A DNA stretch of 64,000 bases, taken from Lunularia cruciata (taxonomy: Eukaryota; Streptophyta; Marchantiopsida; Lunulariales; Lunulariaceae). The notes beneath the pieces were generated by a model that was not told where the DNA came from, made no database searches, and was given only the letters and a program-made list of their open reading frames with translations. The stretch covers positions 16,246,501 through 16,310,500 of the forward strand of contig OX419761.1 in the NCBI GenBank assembly GCA_948567375.1. Direction: 5' to 3'. Shown here in pieces: positions 62,712-64,000 of this stretch. Within the stretch, counting starts at the first letter, position 1. Each line of letters opens with the position of its first letter. A program made the position numbers and the translations under genes.

Positions 62712-63735
62712 TAAGAATAAAAACCTACACAAGTTTCACGCAACAATATTTGCAACCAACACTATGAATATTAAATAAATTGAGTGCTTCTATTGGTTCC
62801 AAGATAACTTGAGATTGGAGGCTTTTTTACTTCTTATAATCAAGAAAAAAAAGTATGATCATATAAAACACATATGAGAAATGAAAGACATTCACATGGA
62901 GCACATACTTAATTCCTTTGTGTAACATTCCATTATATAGATGGAAAAAAACCTCTAATTATTCATAAATATATATGGGAAATGATTGTAGAAACCATTC
63001 ATATGGAACACATACTTGATTTCTTGGATAAAAATCCATTCAATGGATGGAAGAAAACCTCAATTATTCTTAACTAAAAGTATTTTCCAAAAAATTTGGA
63101 AGATGTAATTTCACTTTGAATCCTCCTTTAGCATGATCATGCAAGTATTAAACTGAATTGTATAATTTATACATTGCATGTGATTTAAAGAATAAGAGAT
63201 TTGGAACAATGTAGAATCTTTTAAGTCTTTATTATACAATGTAATATATAATATAGTTGGATTTTCTCTTCCAAATGGATTGTCATGTACTCCAAGTGAA
63301 TGATGTGCAATAAAGACTCATGGTCCCTATTAATGGAACTTGGCTTGTCTAATAGATAAATGTATCAAATCATGGTATTATTAAATATGGATAATTACTC
63401 CCTTCCATGCATAAAATAGTGTATCTCAATTGAATTCAATCTTGAACATAGCTGCAATAAACTTAATATTAACTTAATAAACCTAATATTTAAAAACTCT
63501 TTTGTACTAGTGTACCAATAGTAAAGTAAGAAGCATTAAACTCAATTGTATAAAGATAAATCTGGATCTTGCGGTTGTTATATGGAACCTTGAGTTGTTA
63601 AATGGAAATTCCTCCTTTATAACCTTATAGAATAAAATAATTCTACAAGCAATCTATAATAAGTGCCATAACATATATATAATAATGTATGGCACATCAA
63701 TAAACCTAGCTAATCTATTAAAACCTCAAATATCA
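62712..63735. other. AT-rich gene-free DNA
   Basis: No gene, RNA or repeat structure could be supported here. Confidence 0.45.
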
Positions 63736-63739
63736 CTAA

Positions 63740-64000
63740 CATCTTCTAGAGTGGGCCAATCTATAATAACTTAGTTCTTTCTTCTATTATCTTTATACCT
63801 TTTGCTAAAACTTTATAATTCAAAAAGTAACCTTCTCTTTCTAAAATTTATATTTAAATTTCTTAGAGAATAACTTCCATTTTTATATGCAATAGAAAAC
63901 TTAAAAAACTGAATATGGTGCTCTCCTTTGATCTATGAATATATAGAAGATAGAAACACCACAACATAATTAACAAAAATCCATCAAATGCACTATAAAT
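63740..64000 (-). pseudogene. Old Ty3/gypsy reverse transcriptase remnant
   Basis: The minus strand shows VVVFLSSIYS, then a stretch in place of the RT-RNase H connection, then KGIKIIEERTKLL. This parallels VVVFLDNNLIY and SKGIKMEEEKIKAI of the nearby chromovirus (59650-59900). It is far more degraded and AT-shifted, and runs off the window edge. Confidence 0.6.

Overview
The window is nuclear DNA of a land plant. It has spliced genes with GT-AG introns, a plant-type ABCB transporter, an LRR receptor kinase, LRR resistance-gene-like debris, and a chromodomain Ty3/gypsy retrotransposon. LRRs of the type 'L..L.I.GC.SL..LP.SLGQL' lying downstream of a SERAC1-like hydrolase fragment suggest a bryophyte (moss or liverwort), where hydrolase-NBS-LRR genes have been reported. 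That placement is inference.

Layout. 1-13.9 kb is a cluster of decayed LRR and receptor genes. It holds a resistance-type LRR gene (1-2387, frameshifted and cut by the window edge), an ABCB remnant (4.7-4.9 kb), a receptor-like-protein pseudogene (about 6.1-8.5 kb), a frameshifted hydrolase fragment (about 9.3-9.95 kb), and a second LRR copy (11.1-13.0 kb). Two related solo LTRs split or follow the second copy. The LRR sequence and the ABCB sequence next to it occur twice in the same order, so the cluster grew by segmental duplication. The left ABCB copy was then cut down by deletions.

14.2-21.9 kb (minus strand) carries a full-length ABCB exporter. I can join 11 exons in frame into about 1351 residues. 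Facing it, across a 1.26 kb gap, 23.2-25.0 kb (plus strand) holds an intron-containing pseudogene of the 26S proteasome deubiquitinase RPN11, with frameshifts, stops, lost splice sites and a changed metal ligand. 27.0-31.2 kb (minus strand) is an apparently intact two-exon LRR receptor kinase (29 LRRs, non-RD kinase) with an unusual Asp-rich insert before its LRRs.

31-53 kb has no gene I can support. It holds a hairpin made of two facing E2F-like sites and a family of very short retroposon-like insertions, four of them flanked by direct repeats of 9-18 bp. From about 53 kb the DNA becomes strongly AT-rich. A complete but inactive chromovirus lies at 57088-62706 (424-bp LTRs, TTTCA target duplication, PBS, PPT, gag to chromodomain), and an older relative is at the right edge. 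Its LTRs carry dense heat-shock-element-like repeats just upstream of the TATA box.

Only the ABCB transporter and the LRR receptor kinase look functional. Everything else recognisable is pseudogene, duplication debris or mobile DNA. Exon boundaries were worked out by eye from splice signals, phase and family conservation.
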